Below are positions 12,634 to 25,296 of a DNA stretch of 64,000 nucleotides, piece after piece. The stretch spans positions 1,550,001 to 1,614,000 of the forward strand of contig NADL03000758.1 of the NCBI GenBank assembly GCA_002205965.3, written 5' to 3'. Position numbers and translations under genes: made by a program. The DNA comes from Kappaphycus alvarezii. Lineage: Eukaryota > Rhodophyta > Florideophyceae > Gigartinales > Solieriaceae. The first letter of the stretch is position 1; each line of letters begins with the position of its first letter. Below the pieces are notes generated by a model that saw nothing but the letters and a program-made list of their open reading frames with translations, was not told the DNA's origin and ran no database searches.

Positions 12634-12900
12634 ATGCACCTCTCCCTGAAACACCAACCAGCGACAATATCCCACAAACCATCGGCCATCCATGTCGACA
12701 TCAACAGCGACCACTCGCTTACCAAAACCGGCCGCTCAAAATTTGGCCGCAATTTGCACCACGTGCCGCATGTCAAACGTGCAAGCAATGCACACTCCAA
12801 ACCGCCCGCAAACGTGGACAATTCTCCACGGCCACGGCTGCACCCGCGGTCGTAGACGAGCCTCCAACTAGCGCGATTGATATCAACATGGCAAGTTGTT
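12634..12900 (+). CDS. Possible small protein gene, unrecognised
   Basis: A C/A-rich leader (about 12460-12630) resembling that of neighbouring genes is followed by two in-range ATGs (12634 and 12692). The 12634 frame stays open for 73 codons. In another frame a stretch reads TARKRGQFSTATAAPAVVDE, which resembles a mitochondrial presequence cleavage region with basic residues, then an S-T-A-T-A stretch. With frame breaks as common as they are in this window, a short mitochondrial protein is conceivable. There is no conserved domain to support it. Confidence 0.2.
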
Positions 12901-14190
12901 GTAGGCGCCGTTGCTGGTTGGATTGATTGTGGGGTTTTCTAGAGTAGTGGAGAAGAGGTGAAAGGCCAGTTTATCTCGCAAGGTGCAATTGTAGCCATGG
13001 AGAGGGATGGAGTACAGTATGAATTCCCATTACAGTCTCGTACAGTAGTGTACGAAATGATTGCATGGCAATGGTGCAGTCGTGTCATTGCCATTTGCAA
13101 CAAGCTCAACGCTAGTGTGCATACGTTGCGATGGGGACGCACTTGTGCAGGGATGAAAAGGTGGGGTGAGCGGCGGGAAGGGCAGCATGTAACGGCGTGG
13201 TAGGAGGGGTTGGGGTTTCGATGATGGGACCGGGCTGAAGTGAACAGTGTTGCGTTTGCAAGGTATGGTGTAGTGGTGGTGTTGGATGGTATTGGGGCAC
13301 CTATACTCGGTGTAGGGTACTGTTCAATACCTGGAACAAAGTGCAGGTGTCAACTAAGCGGGGCAAGGTGGATGGCGGGGTTTGATTGGGTGGATGGGTG
13401 AAGCCTATGAATTCGAGTCTGGAAAGTGACAGGGTGTGGGAGGTTGGGGGAAACGAGAAACTTGGATGTGTTGATTTGGCAACGCTGAGTTGATTGCTGC
13501 ATGGATATACATTACACCTGGTAAGTCGTAGTTTCCTTGGTCCGCAGTACATTGTTGAACTGTGTCAATTGCTCCCTCTCGCTCCTAGGCTTGTTAGTCA
13601 TAGATGAAAGGTGCATGTGCTGTAGACACCTGAAAAGATGACTGAGGGATAAAAACCGTCGTCTTGTACTGTGCTTGCATTATCAAATGGAAACACAACA
13701 TATTGAAATTGCACTTGCTCACATTTGTATGCCGTAGGCTAATTGCATTGCTCCCCGAATCAATTCAATGAGCGAATTTTCGTCGTTCATTCCATTATTG
13801 GCCTAGCGACTTGCGTGCTGAATTTCATCCAGATATATGCCGAGTATAATCCAATTGCAAGCGACCCTTACATTCACCTTACATTTCCACTGGACATGTC
13901 AGTGTATAATTGGAATATGAAAAATGACAGGATTCGTGTACATGATATACATAAAGTGCAGTATTGTCCGCCACAGCTGATAAAATTTGTGGACAGAGAT
14001 GAGATAGGTATGGTACGCGAAAAAAAAAAAGAGTCGTTTGTGGAACTTGCCTTTATTCTGTCAACATTGGTGACTGAGATTCTTTTATTTCGCCAGTCAA
14101 GATTAAAAATGACAAAATCTTAAATTTTCGTACAACACAGACAAGGGACAATCTACAGAATACAGCCCCACATTGTAGTACTCTTAGATG
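12901..14190. other. Intergenic region
   Basis: This holds palindrome-family motifs (about 13012-13050) and an isolated 126-codon AT-rich open frame (13743-14123) without recognisable domains, which I do not call. Nothing else is visible. Confidence 0.4.
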
Positions 14191-14199
14191 GCAGAAAGT

Positions 14200-14485
14200 G
14201 CTGTACTGTACTGTATTCCAACTTTGCACTTTGTACAGCGCCTACAAAATTGTTGCCAAAATTTACCACAGCACACACACACACACACGAGAACAGCACC
14301 ATTACAGCTGCACCTGTTAAAATTACAAAACAGTACAGCATGGTACAGTGCGGCATTGCTATCCCTCTCCATCCTGCATAGCAACACGCCAGTATGTACC
14401 GTACTGTACTATACGGTGACATTGTCTACTGTACGATGCTTTACAGTAGAATCGGCCGAACTGCTTACTGTACTGTAGACTCCTT
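14200..14485. repeat. Palindromic TACTGTA/TACAGTA cluster with a short CA microsatellite
   Basis: Copies of the palindrome family occur at about 14202-14217, 14331-14350, 14396-14430, 14450 and 14467-14480. A (CA)n run lies at 14271-14288. Open frames crossing it are translations of the repeats. Confidence 0.65.
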
Positions 14486-15029
14486 AATTTTCTACCCAGA
14501 CTTGCGACAATTAGTTTCTACTGTACAGGCCATCGCAGACGGGGCCCGAGATGAGTAGCCACTGACATACCCTGAGAACGGGGGTTTTGTGAAATACACA
14601 CACTTTCAAGCTGTGGCCTGTGGTGTCGCTCCAAACCCCTCCCAACAAACAACTGGCGTTATTCTGGACGAGTCTCTCGCCGCGTAACGAGCAAACCATG
14701 TTTGCCGAACACTGCGGTAGGGGGAGTAACTACGGATTTTCATAAAGATTAAATTGAGTCTAAACCGACAAACAATTCGGCAACAGCTTTACAGACGTCT
14801 ACACCGGCAACCAAGGGACAGACGAAACGTCCACCACCGAAATACCAAAATCTCCAATGTCCAACACAGTCAAGTCTCTCAAACCGTGGGTGGTAGAGCA
14901 TAACACACATTTACCGTACGTGCGGCACTGCATTTATTCTCATCGGTCGATCGTCTGCTGCACACAAGCCGTGCCTACAGTACAACACCCCCTACACTAC
15001 AAGACTTCAACGAAACAAGATATTTTTCC

Positions 15030-15640
15030 AACCACCAACATCCGCCTCCCGCCTCCCGCCTTCCCCAGCCCAAACCCAAACCCAACTCCACCCCTCCCAC
15101 GCCAATCCAACCCAAAGTCCCCCACACACACAACCAACCCCCTCGCGTCATCCGCACCATGTCACGTAAACCACCCACAACCAAACATCCCACCCAATCC
15201 TCCCTCTCCCACACTCAACAAACCACCACCCACCCAACCCAACCCAACCCAACCCACTCCCATCCCATCCCATCCCATCCCATCCCCACTCACCGTCCAA
15301 ACCCCCGCCACCGCCCACACCCCACCCCAAGTCCCAACCGTCACTCCCCTCACCCACATCCCCGCCCCCGCATTCACCATACAAACACAGCCTAATCCAC
15401 ACCTCGCCACAACCCCCAAATCCTCCACCAAACTCCACGCAACACAACCCCCACGCCCGCAAATTCTGCTACAATCACCCAACGACTCACAAACCACTAC
15501 AACACCAGATTACAATCCATCCCTACTATTTACTCCCTATACCACATCCACCCCAAACAACTCTACAATACAATCATCCCAACACATCTCCTCAACCCCC
15601 AAATCATCCTCCGCATCACCCCACCAACCCCCTCCCAACA
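15030..15640 (+). repeat. Extremely C-rich, G-poor low-complexity tract with CCCAA and CCCAT repeats
   Basis: The plus strand is almost devoid of G for some 600 bases. Around 15225-15290 it holds tandem CCCAA units followed by tandem CCCAT units. A 422-codon plus-strand frame (14857-16125) spans it and translates to Pro/Thr/Ser-rich sequence. Its last 260 bases overlap the end of the Sec7 gene on the other strand, so that part is a shadow. An ATG at 15159 in a good context (accATGtcacg) could start a Pro/Thr-rich protein, but coding is not proven. The G-rich complement could form G-quadruplexes. Confidence 0.5.
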
Positions 15641-15865
15641 CTCAGTCCAATTCAGCACTAGGTGCAGCCACTGCAACCGCACACTTCACATACGCCAACG
15701 ACTCAGCCCCAGCAATCAGCATTTCGTCAGGTGCTGAACTAATCACGCAAAATGAATTCGACTCATCATTCGATCCAACCACAGATCTCACACCCCCCAC
15801 CTTGTTCAATGCCCCACATATTTCCGTCATCGTGTGCCCGCCACTTTCCGTCAATTCCGTTTTGA

Positions 15866-18800
15866 TCATTCTTTCACGCATCGCACCCGCAGTTGCGCTT
15901 TCCCCACCTCAATTCCTTCTCGGCTTTGCATCAACTTCAAAAATGCTTCCGATTGCTCTTCATTCACCACTACAGCCTGGATTCTCGCCTTTAGCAGCCT
16001 TGTCACCGCCTGCCTCACTTCCTTTTCTTGCGCATCTTCCAGTAAATCTAACAACATCCAGTGCAACTTTGGCAGATGCTTTTGAAACTGTCCAACAGAC
16101 ATCTGCATCATTCCGTTCACAATAAAGCACACCACCGGTGAAAGTGCCACCACTTCCCGCCGCTCTTCCGACTTTGACTGCGCTTCCTGGCATGACTTGA
16201 TGTATCCACGCAACACTGTTTGGCAAAGATCCATAACCTTTTCTTCTGTGGACCCACCCTCTTGGTCTCGGTTTGGATCCAGGTAAAGCCAGAAAACTAT
16301 CCGCAAATACGCCATTAGCCCGTTCGTCTCCTGTTTCAACAAGTTTGGAACTTGATTCATAAATCCAGCCCGCCACAATGAATAGCGCAAGTCAATATCA
16401 GCGTTGAAGTCATGCGCAAACGTGTAGCTCGCCGAGAGCGACCGACTCATACACAGAATGTCCCTCGTCGATAAGACCCGGTAAAAGCTTACAACGATTT
16501 CCTGCACAAGCTGGATCAGAAGAAGCTGCACAACACATTTTGCTCGAACTACTCTAAAGTCAATCTTTCGGCGAGTCGCTGCCTCGTTCACCTCCTGCAC
16601 ATCCTCTCCGACCATCTCCACAGCTTCTCCATTCGCCGGAGACTCTGCATCGCCGTTCGCAGTTTCCTCTTCATCTTCTTCCAGCACTGATTCCACATGA
16701 TTCCCATTGGTCACAGAGTGGTCACCTCCGGAGCTGTGCGAACCGTTCACACCGTTTGTCATCGAGTCCTTCCCACTTGTGAGCTTGTCAGGGCCAAGTA
16801 TCTCATGTGGCATTGTTTCTATAAAAAGCCCGTTGATTCCGCCAACTACAACTTCCCAGTCATTCGGATCCAGCACTTCGCCTGCAGTCATGATCAGTCT
16901 CACTAAAATGCTCATGCCCTCCCGTGCAACAATTCTGTCTCTTGCAGGACCCAGCTACGACGAGATCCAAAATGTCACCAAACAACACTCGAGTCACTGA
17001 GATGTGCTTCACAAATACATCAACCAAAGACTTTAAGGATGTCGATCCTGTTGTTGTCGCCCATTCTCCAATCGCTGCAGCTTCGCCCCTGTCGGAGCTG
17101 GTTGAAAGGTGTCTCACATCATCAAAGATAGGGGCCAAGACACCTCTGAATACCAGTGCCCACAATGACGATGAAAACTTGCCACCATGATCCGACAGGA
17201 CCCTGTACAAGCCTGAATTCGCCGCAACACGCACATCTTGGCGGTTATCTTGTATGGCTGAAGCAAGACCCGTTAAGACTGGAAACCAAGCTCCAATATG
17301 GGCATCAATGTCTGAAAACAAAATCTCCGAACCAGCATCCGTCTTGTCAGTATCACTCTCCATTGCTCCCTGAGAACAGACAGGGCTCGCCCCTCCGCCA
17401 AGCAAGACGCACATCTTCCGCAAAGAAGCTCGATGGCCGCAACAGAGACAGGAGTTGACGTGCTCATCCTAGCGTATGCAGCGATTCCAGTCACAGCGTC
17501 AACAAAGACATCATCCAAAACTCCAACATATTTCCTGACAATGGAGTCCACGATCTGCCATCCAAAGTTCATGATTGCCTCAATTTTATCATCCGCAGCT
17601 AAGGCGAGAACTGCAAACACTGACTTCCATCCAGATTTGATGTTCGCAGCTCTTGCCAGTACAATCTGGGAGACGCAAGTGAGAACCAGTTCTCGTATCT
17701 GAACAGACTTCGACCGGCTGAAGCACATTTCAAAAGGTTTCAAGAACGCCCTCTGAAAGGAGAAATTCGAAAGCTCGTCTTTGTCGAGAAACTTCGATGC
17801 TAGCTGTCGTAATGCATCTATGGAATACATGGCCACGTCTCGGTTTGGATGACATCGCAGCCGCGAAAAAAGGTCCCATCTTCAGCCAGATTTTCCCCCA
17901 CTGAATTCTTGTTCTTGATTCCATGTTGTAATAAGCCATTTCAATAATCTTCTGCAAACAGAACAGTCGTGGGGTAGGTTCACTAAGCTCCTCAAGGGCG
18001 ACTGTACAAAGTGCGCCGCACAAGTCTGCGACCCCAGAGGCCGTTAGTTGAGACGAGCCCGTGAATATACGTTCAATTTCGCTTTCTGCAATGGTTGTGG
18101 CCATGGATGCTGCTTTTGGATCAATTTTCTGCATAGAGCCGCCGTGAACCCTTGAGCCACTGTCCGTGCTTTTTCCAGAAGAGCTCCGTCGGTATTGTGG
18201 GCCTGATCCGCTGTTCGGTACCACCTTTTCCTCATTGACCGGACAGACTGTGTAGAGGACAGGCTGGACGATGTCAGAAGGCCCCGCAGTTCCGCACTGT
18301 TTCCACTTGATCCAACTACTGAACCAATCCCCGCAAGAGGTGCCTTCTGAAGAGCATACTTTTCCGGATTCCCGCTTGCTACCGCTCGTACCTGCTCCAA
18401 CTGAGAAACAGCTCTCACAATGACCACCCATTGCTCCCCTAGATTGTCTCCCTCTAGAGCTGCAATCGCAAGAATCATCCGGACACATTCCACGTTTTTA
18501 GGCCGCATCTCTGAAATACTGTTCAAGTGCGTAAATTTAGCCAGAGAGGATACCAAAGCATCTTTCGTGGTCGACATCCCGAAGGTCGAGGCAATGGCAA
18601 TTCCATGCCGGAATCCGTCCAGACAAAGCGACACAATGTTGGTTTGAGACGGCAATGCTTCCTCCAAATTTAGGGATATTGCTGCTAGCACAGGGCACCA
18701 TGCAATATCAAACATGAGCCGGGCATGGTAGACGTTTGTGGCTGGATAGTAAGTGTAGTCCTGCGCTTTGCGTCGCCTATTCGCGAAGAGAACTTTGTTT

Positions 18801-21295
18801 GAGCCATCAGCCTCTCGCTTTCTTCCTTGAATTGCCGAGCCCTTTGCGCTGAATCCATCGCGGAGGCAGCCGCAGCACTATCCAGTGCTTTTACGTCTGC
18901 ACCTGGTTTTGAATCTTTCTTGGACCCGACAAGTCGAATCTCTGTTTTCGTGATTCGTTCGTATAACGCTCCCAAAAATGCAGGATCTAGATCTCCGCCG
19001 TCGTTGATACCTCGATTGTTCTTGATGAAGTCCTCCTTGCTCATTTTATGTTTGATGGTATCATTATGAGCATCTGTGTGGAGCATTATCGTGGAGTAGG
19101 CAAGGATGTACGCAGCATCCGCGTTGGCAAAAACGTCAGGGTTACACTCGCAATATCGTGAGGCAAACTTCTCCATAATCCTGTCATTTTCTGGGCCTCC
19201 CCAGGTAATCGAAATCCACTGAGATGCTTCCTCAGAGCTCCGTCGAACGTTAAATCTGTGAAGTCATTCATATCTGTGTACGCATGCATAACTGATATGT
19301 TGAAACTCCCCCTTCACCAGGTACTCCCCAACCATGGATGCATCGAGATTCTCTTGTTTGTGCAAAAATCAGCAATGGATTCGGCACTCCTCTCCAGTCT
19401 CCCAGAGTTAACCAAGTATTCGATGCCTCGCTTGGGCTTTGCGTTAAATGCTTCCACGCCTTCCGCCATATCGCGCCTAGCCTTCAAGGCCTGTTCAAAT
19501 TTCCTCGTATCTCTATCGCTACCTTCCGAAATAGTTCCTAGAACCAGTCCACTGAAACTTGAGCTGCGAATGCGGGAGGGTGACTTGAACGCCGTCCTGA
19601 TCACGCTGTCAGTACTTTTAGCCTTCTCTTCAGCGGCACTGATAGGACTTGCGACATATTCACTTCCTTGCTCCCCTCTTTCTTGGAATCCGGGCTACCA
19701 CCTAGTCCATCACTTTGGGAGGTAACGCTCGATGCTTTGGAATTCTCCTTCGATTCTTCTAGCGGCTTTGACCATTCTCGGAGTGAGCGAACTATTTGAA
19801 CAACAGCCGTTAAAGCCATGACCCTTGCGTCAACCTGCCCAGAGCCAGGGGTTGATGCGGCCACGTTTTCCTCTGATGCGGCAAACTTCTATCTCAGCTG
19901 CATTGGATAGAACGTTCACAATGCGCTCAAAAATCTTTGGAGAGTCAAGATCGCAGTCGTAATTGACAAACAAGTCTGCCATAGTTTGACGATCACGGAA
20001 AGTCGATTTAGCATAGTAACTGCCCTGCGCTTTCTCATCGCTCCAGCCGTTGGGGATTCCAAGAAACGAAAGATGACAGTGCCAAATAGGGCTCCAATTT
20101 CTGTCTTCAGAAGAGGCCGTAAAGTATCTTTCGAAGAAGCATCTCAAAGATATCGAAAGACACATCCATAACATCCGGAGAGTTTGACATGCAGTTTGTT
20201 AAAAGGGATGGTGAAAGGTACTGCCGTAGCGCGTAAATAAAACGATCTCCGCTCCGGAAAGCTGGACCGCTATTGTGAATAACATTGCGTAATAACTCAG
20301 AGACAAAAGCTTTGAGCGAATACCGACTCTCTGACGTAGCATCCTCCGGGACGTCTTTCGCTGATAGTTTGCACAAGGCCCTAAACAGCAAGTAGGCATC
20401 CTTTTGCAAAACAGTTGCAAATTCACTGCTCGCATCACCGCCTTCCTCCGCTGGGCGTGCAGGCTCTGGGACGTCGACAGAAGAGCTGGGGGCTGGTCAT
20501 CAGTCGTTTGAATGTCCGAACCTAACGAAGCCTGCATAGCTGCTGCATTCTCAGCAGTCTCCGCCTCCATTCGCGCGAAAACCAGGTTTAAGATCTGCGT
20601 GAGAGACACGCGGGCTGTGGTTCTAGTGCCCGGGTTACCGCATTGAGAAAGATGTTGTAGATAGATCGACTGCGGCCAAAAGTGTTCCTTGATGCAAGCC
20701 AGAACGGGTTCGGGTAGACGCTGTCAGCAGCGTTTGAACCATGCGCATATAGACATCATCATCTATCACCTCAGACACGAGCAAACCATGGAAACCAGGT
20801 CATCTAATGTACCGTCGCGAGCGTCCAATGTGATGTCTGTGGAATCGCCGGGGCTGCCAATGTGACCATACTCGAAGAGACGATGTATGCAGTCGAGACA
20901 TGCATCAACGACGATGACCTTTCCACTTTCGATGCCCAAACGCAAGGCATCAATTACCTTTTCAGACGAAGTGTACAAATCTATCCGATCTTTGTGGCGG
21001 AGAATTTCGTCCGAGGCGGCCTCCCAGGCTTCTTTTAAAGGTCTGTACTTTCTTCCTGTCACAGCACGTTCAATGCGACTTTGAAATCTCGCGAAGAGTT
21101 CGGCAAAGGCGGCGAGGTCTCCCTCGGACAGGCTCTGATTTGTCATGATCTTCGTGGTGTTGGGGTAACTGTTAGTGGTAAATCGGTAGATTGCGAGGGG
21201 GTTGCATCGATGCCATCAACAACTGGAGGTGTTTCTGTCCCATCTTGTAGAGGAGGCTGTGGTGGGGCAGCTGCTTGTGGTACTGGTACTGTCAT
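15866..21295 (-). CDS. BIG-type ARF guanine-nucleotide exchange factor (Sec7 domain)
   Basis: Large ARF-GEFs of the BIG/Sec7 family activate ARF GTPases on the trans-Golgi and endosomes to start vesicle coating. The ATG at 21293-21295 opens a Pro/Gln-rich tail; the stop is TGA at 15866-15868, giving about 1,800 codons, the family's usual size. Domains in order on the minus strand: DCB (about 21140-20200, with KDAYLLFRALCKLSAKD near 20400); HUS box with NYDCD at 19950-19964; Sec7 domain at about 19500-18937, starting FEQALKARRDMAEGVEAFN and including GFRLPGEAQK with the catalytic glutamic finger (GAG at 19197-19199). Next come DVFANADAAYILAYSTIMLH and NNRGINDGGDLDP, then the HDS repeats to the C-terminus. 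An Asp/Glu/Asn-rich insert lies near 16650. No intron is needed, only many frame changes (for example near 21150, 19320, 19185, 18720, 17830 and 16900). It is head-to-head with the Nup50-like gene, 588 bases apart. Identification is secure. Confidence 0.92.
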
Positions 21296-21883
21296 TTGAA
21301 GCGTGAATAACGGGGCGGGGAGTTGTTCGAGTTAGGTGTGATCGTCAATGCTCTCTGTTATGTGCGAAGAAGCGAAAAATATTTTGAGTGGTGGAGTTCG
21401 CTCTGAGACTAATGCAGTGTAGTGTAGTGACGATATGGTCTTTGACAACTTATGACCCGGTGCTGACAGTATGAGGGAGCAGCCAATGAATGCGGGGATA
21501 TTGTCAGTACTTGGCGTTTTTTCATTGGTGTCTCTACCAGCAATGAAAAGCTCAAATAGAGCCAATTTTGAACCATTTGTAAATAGATCATAAACCTAGT
21601 TTGAAATGTTATGATTTATCTTCATTTTTTGATCCGGATCAGAGAAAATAAATTTAATAAAAAGAAATTGAAGTTTTTTGAATGCACCTGCCGCCGAAGC
21701 ACATTTCAAGCCTGTGTTGAAACCCGTGACGTCCTCTAAACGGCAGCCAGTTTTTCTTGTGGTTTGCTACCGACCGTTTTCCAACCAAGGACCGTCTTCA
21801 ACGCTCTCCGAGTCTCTCTGCACCGCATTTTGGTTTGACATTCCATTCCGACAAAACGCCTTGTGATCTCACTTCTTGACATC
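21296..21883. promoter_or_regulatory. Shared divergent promoter region between Sec7 and Nup50-like genes
   Basis: A gap of 588 bases separates two divergent start codons. An AT-rich stretch lies at about 21590-21680, and the last 180 bases before the plus-strand ATG are C/T-richer. I see no other gene here, so it must hold both promoters; individual elements cannot be assigned by eye. Confidence 0.5.
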
Positions 21884-23596
21884 ATGAAGCGCGCCCCGGA
21901 ACGTCAGATAACAAAGGACGATACCGAGGCAGGAACTCTCGATGAGGACGCGGCGCCGCAAGGGTCCTTTCAAAAGGCCCCACCGGAAGTGCTCGCAAGC
22001 GTCGCATTTCTCAAAGTTCGTCGCTCCCTCCCCGCAAATGCTGCCGGCACCACCAAATCAAATCCATTTGCATCCTTAACCGCTGGTGCACCACCCGAAG
22101 AACAGCCTGCTCCTCACTCTAACGTGCCAGATAAAGACGAGGGGCCTGAAAAGACTCAAGCTGATACCGGTGCACCGCCTTCATCGGACGCCCCGGTCCC
22201 GAAACCGCAACCCGTGCCGAGTCTGCAGAGTTGAAAGACGCTGTGAAGAACGCCGCGTCGGATCCGGAGATTTCTGCATCCGCGACTGACGTTCCCAAAG
22301 AGGATGACCGGTCAAACTCTGAATTGTGAAGCCATCCGCGGAGAATGTTTCCAAAGAACAATCTGCAGGTACCGCGGCACCGCAGGAGTCCAGCAACGGA
22401 CCCGCGAGCTCAAAAGCAGCAGAGGGCAAAGCGAACTGCAGGACGCCACGCAGGACAAAGAACAGGAAAGCAGGCAGGACAAAGAACAGGTAGGCGGGCA
22501 GGACAAAGAACAGGAAGGCGGGCAGGACAAAGAACAGGAAGGCGGGCAGGACAAAGAACAGGAAGGCGGGCAGGACAAAGAACAGGAAGGCGGGCAGGAC
22601 AAAGAACAGGAAGGCGGCAGGACAAAGAACAGGAAAGCGGGAAGGACAAAGAACAGGAAGGCGAGCAGGACAAAGAACAGGAAGGCGGGAAGGACAAAGA
22701 ACAGGAAGGAAGACGCGACGATGGGAAACGCAGGAGGGAATGAAATGAGAAGCAGGATGAAAGGAAGAGGACACACTTGATGGAAAGCAAGAAGCAAAGA
22801 CAGATGGAAACGTGGAGGAGAAGCCTGACGGAAATGCGAACGAAATCACACCTGCGACTGTCGACAAACCAGCAGAAATGACTGCTGAGCCAACTTCCAA
22901 CGGAAAAGCTGAGGAAAAGACAAGCGCAACTAAGGAAGGGCCAGCGCAACCGACAGCCGAGGGAACATCGTCTGGAGCAGCTACTGCCTCCTCTAAATCA
23001 CTCCCTGCATCTGCAACTGGGGTCGACACTCAAGATGGTCAATCGAAGCCAAATGGAGCCACTTTGAATCCACCGATATCCTTTGGAAATTTAAGCGGTT
23101 CAACACCTTTGACGTTTGCAAATGCTGCGGCTTCCGATGTTGGTGCTTTCAAGTTCAATCCCGCCCCAACTTCAGAGCCCAAGTCCGCTCCGCAGAAAGA
23201 TTTCAAGGAGGCAAAGGTTGAGACCGGCGAGGAGGACGAGGGCGAATTGTTCCGCACTCGCGCCAAGCTCTATTCCCTTGAGAATTTAGAGTCGGGCTCG
23301 CGTTGGAAAGAGCGTGGCGTTGGTGTCCTTAAACTTAAGGTTCACAAGGAGAAAAAACAGCGCGCTTACTGATGCGAACGGAAGCCACTTTGAGAGTTAT
23401 CCTGAACACACCTGTTTATGCAGGCATGAAGTTTGATCCAGCCACCGAGAAATCGTTGCGGTTTCAGGGATTTGAAAAGGTTGATAAGGATGAAAAGAAG
23501 ACTCTTACATTCTTGGCGCGGTTTACAAGCAGAGACATCGCGTCTGGACTCATTGCAGCTGTCGATAGACTGGAGAGCAATAAGGAGGACAACTAG
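21884..23596 (+). CDS. Nup50/Nup2-like nucleoporin with C-terminal Ran-binding domain
   Basis: Nup50/Nup2 proteins sit on the nuclear side of the pore, bind importin alpha through their N-terminus and Ran-GTP through a RanBP1-type domain, and help recycle import complexes. The ATG at 21884 opens MKRAPERQITKDD, followed by GSFQKAPPEVLAS and KVRRS, matching the Nup50 N-terminal importin-binding motif. A long charged, disordered middle carries the 24-bp minisatellite and a sparse SFG/FKFNP region near 23080-23160. The RanBD1 domain starts at 23241 with EGELFRTRAKLYSLE. It continues through RWKERGVGVLKLKVHK, changes frame near 23370, and goes on with RTEATLRVILNTPVYAGMKF to the stop at 23596. Frame changes are also needed near 22230 and in the repeat (about 22617). 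A start at 21863 would add seven residues; 21884 fits the family better. Confidence 0.85.
22451..22713 (+). repeat. 24-bp coding minisatellite, about 11 copies
   Basis: The unit begins caggacaaagaacagg and is 24 bases long, so it encodes the eight-residue unit QDKEQEGG in one frame (copies from 22451 in steps of 24). Copies differ by one or two bases. One copy near 22617 has 23 bases, which shifts the frame and turns the translation into TKNRKAGR. The reverse strand translates as a hydrophobic FLFFVLPA repeat, which is not a gene. Confidence 0.9.
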
Positions 23597-25296
23597 GTTG
23601 CCAGGCTTATGGACGATGCACAAGATGACGAGGGACTCCGAACATGCTGGCTGGGCGAGCATGTGTAACATAGACGCCTGGAATCCAAAGCGCTTTGAGG
23701 ATATGTAAAGTTTGCACCTCGCCCAAGAGAGCTTTATTGGCTTCATGGGCAGGGGCAAAAGATAGCTTTGACAATAAAATGCATCCGCGAGGTAGTTGCC
23801 TGAACTTGATACGATGCCCGTACCTCGACTTATCGTTCCGTGAATGCCAACCTTGAACCATTGCGTCTGATTATACCGTTGTGGGCAGTTCGCTTCAGAG
23901 ACGGATCATTTGCTGGGCACCACATTCCCCTTGGCGAGGATTTCAGACGAAATGCACACATGCACGCACTAACTGAGCACGATGAGACGTCCGGGAGACC
24001 TAGCGTACATGCCAGTGACACTTGTTCATAAATGCGGCGAATCCTCATGTCTACATGGCCCCCTGTTTACGAGCGTAGTTATCAGGTTTGGGGAGTCTCT
24101 CATACTATGTTTACAAAATAAATTGTTATAACTCGTAATGACTGTCTGCTCGATTCCGGTACTTATGAGATGCGGGTTTCCACTTCTAGAACTATCTCTG
24201 AGTAGACAGACGATAACCGCTTTTAAAAATGAGTCGAGGAGCTTGATTCTACTGGGTCAAGGTGGATAGAGGAAAAAGCTCATAAATCGCGTTCCGACTC
24301 CGTTTCTTTATCGAATCTTTAATATGTCAAATTGTATATTCTCCGTGGCTCACTCGTGAGAGATGCTCGTAGGAAAGAGGCAGATATTGAATTGGGTATC
24401 GACAAATTCGAGTGGGACAAGAAAGCCAGCGTGCAATTTCATCTCTCCCTCGTTGATCAAAAAGAGTGTAGTTACTGTCGGTTACTTTTGCAAAGGAGAC
24501 AGTACCAAATCCATAGATGTTATTGCTCTAAAGTGTTCCAAAACGAGCAATTGGATTCATTCGAAGCTGGCCCATCTGTGAAAACATGTACCAACATATT
24601 TATTTATTTTACCCTCAATCTATAAAAAGCCTTCCTCCCAACCTTTCGGCGGATATGTACGATGGACCACGCTTGTAGCAGCGTATGTCATGGTGGATGG
24701 TTGTATGGGTGAGCGTGTGCCTCACGGGCACTTGGAATCTCATTTAGAGCAAGTCATCCGTCACCAATTCTGTCTCTTGTCGAGATACTCCTTTTTTCAT
24801 TTGGCAAAGGAGGCGGGCGTGGAGATTTACGGATGTAGATGTGCAATCTAGTGTCTGCAGACGTCCATCTTTCTCACATAAAAATGGGTGCAACCATAAC
24901 AACTTCCAAATCTCCCGTGGTAGAGGCGGAACATTGGTCATTCATTAGCATGCCATTCTTTAAAATAAAGTAGCTTTGACTAGATTGAGCCACAAAACCA
25001 GCAACTTCAAGCCAAACCGGTAAACTTTGAAGTAGATTCATCTTTGGTCTGTGATTTAATGCTCGGGAATATCCAAGTCAAAAGACATGTAGACGGCACA
25101 CAGAAGATTTACTAAATATCTATCTACCGTCGGCACCGGGACAGCAGACATTTACTGCTCTACTGGTTATTAAACTGACTCTGTTCCATGCTGAAGCCCC
25201 TGGACGAGTTACTCTTCATCTCCGTACGTAGGTCAATCCACGGATGATTACGACGCTGATTGTATTTTATTCCAGTGAAGCTATTTCTGCTTCTCC
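23597..25296. other. Intergenic region, no supported gene
   Basis: Only short frames are present. The longest (24332-24625, 97 codons, plus) has no recognisable motif. Neither the palindrome clusters nor transposon remnants were seen here. Confidence 0.5.

Noticed and set aside
13743..14123. 126-codon plus-strand frame
   Set aside because: AT-rich, without domain or leader; unsupported.
15225..15290. True chromosome end
   Set aside because: Both sides carry genes and the units are mixed CCCAA and CCCAT with few copies, so it is at most an interstitial telomere-like tract.
14857..16125. 422-codon Pro/Thr-rich plus-strand frame as a gene
   Set aside because: Most of it is C-rich low complexity and its end overlaps the conserved C-terminus of the Sec7 protein on the other strand. 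A shorter gene starting at 15159 cannot be excluded.
22451..22713. CRISPR-like array
   Set aside because: The units are contiguous without spacers and coding in phase; it is a minisatellite in a eukaryotic gene.
22181..23029. 282-codon minus-strand frame with FLFFVLPA repeats, resembling a membrane protein
   Set aside because: It is the complement of the Nup50-like minisatellite; the plus strand has the conserved N-terminus and RanBD1 domain.
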